This document shows, one piece after another, positions 28,612 through 31,834 of a DNA stretch of 31,834 nt. The first letter of the stretch is position 1. Each line of letters starts with the position of its first letter. Below the pieces are notes generated by a model. It saw only the letters and a program-made list of their open reading frames with translations, did no database searches and had not been told where the DNA came from. Position numbers and translations under genes: made by a program. The DNA is from JAHJFW01 sp964595075 (GTDB taxonomy: Bacteria > Patescibacteriota > Patescibacteriia > 2-12-FULL-60-25). The stretch covers positions 1 through 31,834 of the forward strand of contig CAZQNT010000009.1 of NCBI GenBank assembly GCA_964595075.1, in the 5' to 3' direction.

Positions 28612-28613
28612 AT

Positions 28614-28820
28614 TCAAGTCATGCTTTGCTTTAACTTTTCAAGATCCGCCTTGTGCCCCGCGCTTTCTTCTATCAGAGCTGTCAACAACTTTCTTGCCGC
28701 TTCCTCGTTCGCGCCAAAAAAACTCATAAAACCCTCGTCGCGAACAACCTTAAAATACAATTCAATAAACTGATCCTCGTACAGGATCCCCGTGTCAACC
28801 AATTTCTGAAGCGCTTCCAT
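28614..28820 (-). CDS. Small helical protein, possible ferritin-like partner half
   Basis: The product has 68 aa. The helices ILYEDQFIELYFKVVRDEGF and ARKLLTALIEESAGHKADLE carry Glu and a GluGlu-x3-His cluster, again recalling ferritin-like metal sites, though the spacing is not the exact ExxH. An extended -10 (TG-C-TACAAT) ends 8 nt before the ATG. The downstream gene begins 2 nt after the stop. The function is unknown; assembly of both products into one bundle is an inference. Confidence 0.6.
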   Translation of the reverse strand: MEALQKLVDTGILYEDQFIELYFKVVRDEGFMSFFGANEEAARKLLTALIEESAGHKADLEKLKQSMT

Positions 28821-28828
28821 GCTAGTTC

Positions 28829-28837
28829 ATTGTAGCA
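28829..28837 (-). promoter_or_regulatory. Extended -10 of the ferritin-like gene pair
   Basis: TG-C-TACAAT on the minus strand lies 8 nt before ATG 28820, between the gene and a 24-bp palindrome. The position again indicates a leaderless mRNA. Confidence 0.5.
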
Positions 28838-28846
28838 CACACAAAA

Positions 28847-28870
28847 GGTACCAGGTACGTACCTGGTACC
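28847..28870. repeat. Solitary 24-bp palindrome
   Basis: This is a perfect copy of the GGTACCAGGTAC/GTACCTGGTACC palindrome, between the divergent ferritin-like and peroxiredoxin genes. It lacks the 32-bp companion sequence. Confidence 0.9.
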
Positions 28871-28904
28871 GTCGAATGGATCAGCTTACTTACGCCAATG
28901 CTAC

Positions 28905-28935
28905 TTGACCTCGTTCTCCTTAACCGATGTAATAT
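28905..28935 (+). promoter_or_regulatory. Promoter of the peroxiredoxin gene
   Basis: TTGACC (28905-28910) is followed after 17 bp by TGTAAT, overlapping TAATAT (28930-28935). TAATAT ends 7 nt before ATG 28943 and fixes that start over the in-frame codon at 28898. Confidence 0.5.
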
Positions 28936-28942
28936 ACCCACT

Positions 28943-29494
28943 ATGACAAACCATCCACTCAACCAAGAATCCCGCGTCCCCGATGTTGTTTTCAAAACTC
29001 GCGTTCGCGACGAATCCGTCGGCGGAGAAAATCCTTTCCGATGGCAAGACGTTGCGAGCAAAGAAATCTTCGGCGGAAAAAAGATCGTTCTGTTCGGATT
29101 GCCTGGAGCTTTCACGCCTACATGTTCTTCAACACACGCTCCCGGGTATGAGATTAGCTACGACGAGTTCAAGAAACTCGGCATTGACGACGTTGTTTGC
29201 CTTAGCGTGAACGATGCCTTCGTGATGTATCAATGGGCGAAAAATCTCGGCGTAAAAAATGTCAGAATGCTTCCTGACGGCAATGGAGAATTCACACGAA
29301 AGATGGGAATGCTCGTTAAAAAAAACAATCTCGGATTCGGAGAACGATCTTGGCGCTACAGCATGTATGTAGAAGATGGCATTATCAAAAAAATGTTTAT
29401 AGAAAAAGGATTCGCCGATAACTGCGAGGATGATCCTTTCGAGGTAAGCGACGCGAAGACGATGCTGGGGTTTCTTGCGGAGCAATCACGATAA
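28943..29494 (+). CDS. Peroxiredoxin (Prx5/AhpC-TSA redoxin family)
   Basis: The product has 183 aa. The thioredoxin-fold peroxidase motif is IVLFGLPGAFTPTCSSTHAP with peroxidatic Cys61 in the PxxxTxxC context, followed by VVCLSVNDAFVMYQWAKNLG and LPDGNGEFTRKMGML, typical of the Prx5 subgroup. It reduces hydrogen peroxide and organic peroxides. A second cysteine (DNCEDD) near the C-terminus could serve as a resolving residue. It stands first in a two-gene run with the phosphatase gene, 32 bp apart. Confidence 0.9.
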   Translation: MTNHPLNQESRVPDVVFKTRVRDESVGGENPFRWQDVASKEIFGGKKIVLFGLPGAFTPTCSSTHAPGYEISYDEFKKLGIDDVVCLSVNDAFVMYQWAKNLGVKNVRMLPDGNGEFTRKMGMLVKKNNLGFGERSWRYSMYVEDGIIKKMFIEKGFADNCEDDPFEVSDAKTMLGFLAEQSR

Positions 29495-29526
29495 GCTTTT
29501 TACTCACAACAGCACAAAGATAACAT

Positions 29527-29976
29527 ATGGATCCAAAACACCGATCCTCGTTGGATTATTCCAAGATAAACGACACGATGTATCTTGGAACCAATGCATG
29601 TTGCCAGATGCACTTTGCGGCGGAATTGTTAGCGAAAGGGATTCGCGCGGACATCAGTATCGAAGAGGAACGGCTTGATAGTCCTCTTGGCGTTGACTTC
29701 TTTCTTTGGTTGCCCACAAAAGATCACACGCCTCTAAGCCAACTGAATCTGAAACTGGGAATTCAGACTCTTGAATTTTGCGAACGTAATAATATTCCTT
29801 GCTATGTGCATTGCAAAAATGGGCATGGCCGCGGCGCTATGCTCGTAGCCGCGTATTTGATAGACAAGAAACGCATGAGCATCGATCAAGCTCTCGCCGT
29901 CATTAAAGAAAAACGTCCGGCTGTTCATCTTGGTGAAAATCAATACCTCGGCCTTCAACACTTCATAAAGCCGTAA
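29527..29976 (+). CDS. Dual-specificity (cysteine-based) protein phosphatase
   Basis: The product has 149 aa. The P-loop is VHCKNGHGRGA (Cys96-x5-Arg102), the general acid is probably Asp66 in LPTKDHTPL, and the protein starts with the usual DSP pattern (YSKINDTMYLGTNACC). The fold is typical of small DSP/tyrosine phosphatases that remove phosphate from proteins or, in some cases, RNA or lipids. It follows the peroxiredoxin gene in the same direction and a terminator follows it. It could oppose a kinase such as the kinase-like protein encoded at 24963-26099, but that is only a guess. Confidence 0.88.
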   Translation: MDPKHRSSLDYSKINDTMYLGTNACCQMHFAAELLAKGIRADISIEEERLDSPLGVDFFLWLPTKDHTPLSQLNLKLGIQTLEFCERNNIPCYVHCKNGHGRGAMLVAAYLIDKKRMSIDQALAVIKEKRPAVHLGENQYLGLQHFIKP

Positions 29977-29988
29977 GGCGACTAATAT

Positions 29989-30021
29989 AAAAATCCCTCC
30001 GGACTGTGCGGAGAGATTTTT
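29989..30021 (+). terminator. Intrinsic terminator after the phosphatase gene
   Basis: AAAAATCCCTCCG pairs with CGGAGAGATTTTT (one mismatch) across a 7-base loop, ending in five Ts. It sits immediately before the tRNA-His gene on the other strand and may also end the tRNA transcript. Confidence 0.8.
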
Positions 30022-30023
30022 GA

Positions 30024-30100
30024 TGGGGTGGCCAACGGGGCTCGAACCCGTGACCGCTCGGACCACAACCGAGTGCTCTACCAATTGAGCTATGGCCACC
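30024..30100 (-). tRNA. tRNA-His (GTG anticodon)
   Basis: On the minus strand the molecule begins GGTGGCCATAGCTCAATTGG and folds as a full cloverleaf: D arm with AGCTC...GAGC, anticodon arm CTCGG-TTGTGGT-CCGAG (GTG), T arm with GGTTCGAACCCC, and a 3' end GGCCACC followed by an encoded CCA. The 5' G that can pair with C73 is the identity element of bacterial tRNA-His. Confidence 0.97.
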
Positions 30101-30111
30101 ATGGCCACGGG

Positions 30112-30140
30112 AATGTATCGCTTTTTTGACAGTAAGTCAA
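30112..30140 (-). promoter_or_regulatory. Promoter of tRNA-His
   Basis: TTGACT (30140-30135) and TACATT (30117-30112) are exactly 17 bp apart on the minus strand, 11 nt upstream of the tRNA 5' end. Confidence 0.75.
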
Positions 30141-30162
30141 CGCGTGAACGCGTATAAAAATC

Positions 30163-30190
30163 AAAAACCCTCCGTTGAGAGAGGGTTTTT
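30163..30190. terminator. Terminator of the surface-protein gene
   Basis: AAAAACCCTC pairs with GAGGGTTTTT, with runs of T on both strands. It lies 15 bp after the stop of the gene ending at 30205 (minus strand) and just upstream of the tRNA promoter. Confidence 0.8.
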
Positions 30191-30204
30191 GAGGACGAAA
30201 AAGT

Positions 30205-31140
30205 TTACGATTTTGCCATCAACTCTTCAGTCAATTGCGCGGATTCTATCTTCAAATCATTGAACCAGTCGGGACTTCCACCGATCATGTAACTGTGATC
30301 CGGGGTCGAGCTGACAGACCATACGAACAAACCCGGGAGATCCGCGGAGTTACCGGAAGGCTTCGGCGGCATTGTCATATCTATGTTCACTATATTCGCG
30401 TTCATTGCCGTGAAAGGCGCGATCGCGTTGTTTGTGAGATATCCGTTTCCCATAGCTTGAGAGGAACTACGATACAAGGCGATTTTCACGAAGCTTCCCG
30501 GAGAGACATTGGAAAACTTTCCGTGCAAAGCGTATATGTTTCCGCTTCCGGTTATATATTCTTCGCTATTGAAGGTTACGACCAACAAACCGGATAATTT
30601 ATCGGCAGGAGAAATTATTTTTCCGTTCTTCACATCCTTCGTATCAGAGCACGTCGGACAAGTGATCTCATAATCGCTCTGCTTAATGTCAGTGTTGCCT
30701 TTTCGCAATCGCAAGTCGCCCAATAAGTATGGCGCAGGGGTTACGGAGCTCGCCGCATTGTAGGAAAGGTCGAAAGAAAACACGAGCTGTTTAACTGTAA
30801 CGGTTTTGTTTATTTCCGTTGAAAGTTTAAATCTATATAAATTCAGATCGGAATTATTAATGATCTGCTGGCTATTTAAGGCTAACTTTTCAAACACCGG
30901 CACATGCGAAGGCGTGATCTGCTCAACTCCGCCGACAGTATTGCCGCTTGGTGGCTTTGCGATAGGTTTCGTGGTCGGTCTTGTCGCTACTGGACTTATC
31001 TTAGCCGACTTATACGTGCCGAACCCGAAACCGTATCCGACAGCCGCAAGCCCCAGCGCGGCGACCGCGACTACGGCTACCAGCACTTTCGTCTGCGTTG
31101 CAACGGCGGTCTTGGTCGCCGTTTGAAATTTACGAGGCAT
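30205..31140 (-). CDS. Cell-surface protein with N-terminal membrane anchor
   Basis: The product has 311 aa. A basic N-terminus is followed by one transmembrane helix (about 19-40, VLVAVVAVAALGLAAVGYGF), a Thr/Pro/Lys-rich spacer, and beta-rich extracellular sequence (ISPSHVP-like entry, FKLSTEINKTVTVKQLVFSF, NIYALHGKFSNVSPGSFVKI). The C-terminal SVSSTPDHSYMIGGSPDWFN resembles the conserved end of repeated surface/S-layer-like proteins I associate with Patescibacteria. Two cysteines (ITCPTCSD) could bind metal or form a disulfide. I cannot give a precise function; a surface or adhesive role is inferred. TG-G-TATAAT lies about 30 nt upstream. Confidence 0.7.
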   Translation of the reverse strand: MPRKFQTATKTAVATQTKVLVAVVAVAALGLAAVGYGFGFGTYKSAKISPVATRPTTKPIAKPPSGNTVGGVEQITPSHVPVFEKLALNSQQIINNSDLNLYRFKLSTEINKTVTVKQLVFSFDLSYNAASSVTPAPYLLGDLRLRKGNTDIKQSDYEITCPTCSDTKDVKNGKIISPADKLSGLLVVTFNSEEYITGSGNIYALHGKFSNVSPGSFVKIALYRSSSQAMGNGYLTNNAIAPFTAMNANIVNIDMTMPPKPSGNSADLPGLFVWSVSSTPDHSYMIGGSPDWFNDLKIESAQLTEELMAKS

Positions 31141-31170
31141 AAAATAATAAACTATTTAGTTATGACAAAT

Positions 31171-31179
31171 ATTATACCA
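31171..31179 (-). promoter_or_regulatory. Extended -10 of the surface-protein gene
   Basis: TG-G-TATAAT on the minus strand is followed by a 30-nt AT-rich leader before ATG 31140. No clear -35 or Shine-Dalgarno is present. Confidence 0.5.
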
Positions 31180-31189
31180 CACATTGAAT

Positions 31190-31711
31190 TCACTTCTTCA
31201 ATTTCTCCGTCAACCCAATCAATTCCTCCAACAATTTCACGATCAATTTCTTTCCTTCTTCATCCGTAAAATTTCCCTCCGCGTCGAACTTCTCGTGCGC
31301 GGCGCCGATAAAAACTTCCGGCGTGTTGATGGGATGCATGTCAAGAAAAACGAAGCACTGGCGAAGCGCGACCTGCGCGCGAACCGTGCCGAGGCGGCCC
31401 GGGGATGCGCCCATTATGGCTACCGGCTTTCCTTGCCAAGCGGAATCTCCGTACGGACGAGACGCCCAGTCTATGAGATTTTTGAGCGGTCCCGGGATGC
31501 TGTAGTTGTATTCGGGCGTTGCGAATAGGATCGCGTCCGCCTCCCTTATCTTCTTTTTAATCTCGACGACTACCGTCGGCATGTTAGTTTCCAAATCTTG
31601 GTTGAACATTACCGCGCCGGTCGGGCAAATCGCTGTTGCTGTAGCGAGTAATTTTTTGTTGAATGAATCTTTGCGGAGAGAACCCGCGATGCCGAGAATT
31701 TTGATGGGCAT
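31190..31711 (-). CDS. NAD(P)H-dependent FMN reductase (ChrR/SsuE-like)
   Basis: The product has 173 aa. It has a flavodoxin-like fold with the FMN phosphate loop GIAGSLRKDSFNKKLL, LFATPEYNYSIPGPLKNLID, WASRPYG and VAIMGASPGRLGTVRAQVAL. Enzymes of this family reduce FMN, quinones or chromate using NAD(P)H. The segment between the first strand and TPEYN is somewhat shorter than usual (QDLETNMPTVVVEIKKKI). The start lies 19 nt from a dispersed repeat that probably contains the promoter. Confidence 0.9.
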   Translation of the reverse strand: MPIKILGIAGSLRKDSFNKKLLATATAICPTGAVMFNQDLETNMPTVVVEIKKKIREADAILFATPEYNYSIPGPLKNLIDWASRPYGDSAWQGKPVAIMGASPGRLGTVRAQVALRQCFVFLDMHPINTPEVFIGAAHEKFDAEGNFTDEEGKKLIVKLLEELIGLTEKLKK

Positions 31712-31730
31712 AATAATAGAGACTAATGTG

Positions 31731-31833
31731 TCATTCTGAGTCTGACGAAGAATCTTCCAATTGTTTCCCGCACGTCACGCTTGGTTTTCCAACTTGAAGA
31801 TCCTTCGTCGCTTCGACTTCCCTCAGGATGACA
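31731..31833. repeat. Complete TGTCATTCTGAG...CTCAGGATGACA repeat
   Basis: The roughly 103-bp element has inverted ends TGTCATTCTGAG and CTCAGGATGACA and an internal GAAGAATCTTC / GAAGATCCTTC pair. It is the full-length relative of the copy at 15410-15552. It reaches almost to the window edge. Confidence 0.85.
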
Positions 31834-31834
31834 A

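Overview
The window (31,834 bases, two 10-N scaffold gaps at 13242-13251 and 18586-18595) looks like a metagenome-derived scaffold of a Candidate Phyla Radiation / Patescibacteria bacterium. This rests on inference: many compact single-gene units, a Trm11-like methyltransferase, a membrane-anchored alpha-2-macroglobulin, pilin/S-layer-like surface proteins of the type seen in that group, several families of dispersed inverted repeats, and a diversity-generating retroelement (DGR) with an Avd-type four-helix protein. TGA and TAG are both used as stops, so the recoded lineages are excluded. There is no 16S or ribosomal-protein marker to fix the lineage.

Layout. 1-1322 (-): truncated coiled-coil envelope protein. 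1455-9407 (+): Trm11-like RNA methyltransferase, a four-helix membrane protein fused to a pterin-dehydratase-like domain, a 1,694-aa thioester-less alpha-2-macroglobulin, and an overlapping Memo-family protein. 9546-11223 (-): host-attachment/baeRF-like protein and a lipoprotein. 11437-12789 (+): heavy-metal/SafE/cupredoxin fusion. 12797-13344 (-): methyltransferase broken by a gap. 13423-15401 (+): cysteine desulfurase and IscU-type scaffold (Fe-S assembly). 15593-17068: divergent cyclic-nucleotide-domain coiled-coil protein and XRE regulator. 17016-19028: DGR. 19299-20801 (-): tRNA nucleotidyltransferase. 21045-22280 (+): unknown SD-led gene. 22328-23425 (-): dihydroorotate dehydrogenase. 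23595-24114 (+): Phd/RelE-like toxin-antitoxin pair. 24134-28820 (-): DoxX-like, cold-shock, kinase-like, NlpC/P60, STAS-like/MerR-GHKL pair and two tiny ferritin-like proteins, separated by a palindromic repeat. 28943-29976 (+): peroxiredoxin and dual-specificity phosphatase. 30024-31711 (-): tRNA-His, surface protein, FMN reductase.

The most notable system is the DGR. A noncoding template repeat (18013 to about 18150, minus strand) and the 3' end of a target gene (VR, 18514-18585) align over 72 bp with nine differences, every one at a template adenine. The Avd-like accessory gene is present but inverted, and the reverse transcriptase is truncated before its YxDD catalytic centre. The target therefore records past mutagenic homing, while present activity would need an RT supplied from elsewhere. 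The second gap falls exactly inside the VR, as expected if the population is heterogeneous there or if TR and VR were confused during assembly.

Transcription signals form two groups. Many genes have a -10 (often extended TG-n) only 6-12 nt before ATG, which suggests leaderless mRNAs. A smaller set (coiled-coil, cyclic-nucleotide-domain, DGR target, the 411-aa unknown) has a longer 5' UTR and a strong Shine-Dalgarno sequence.
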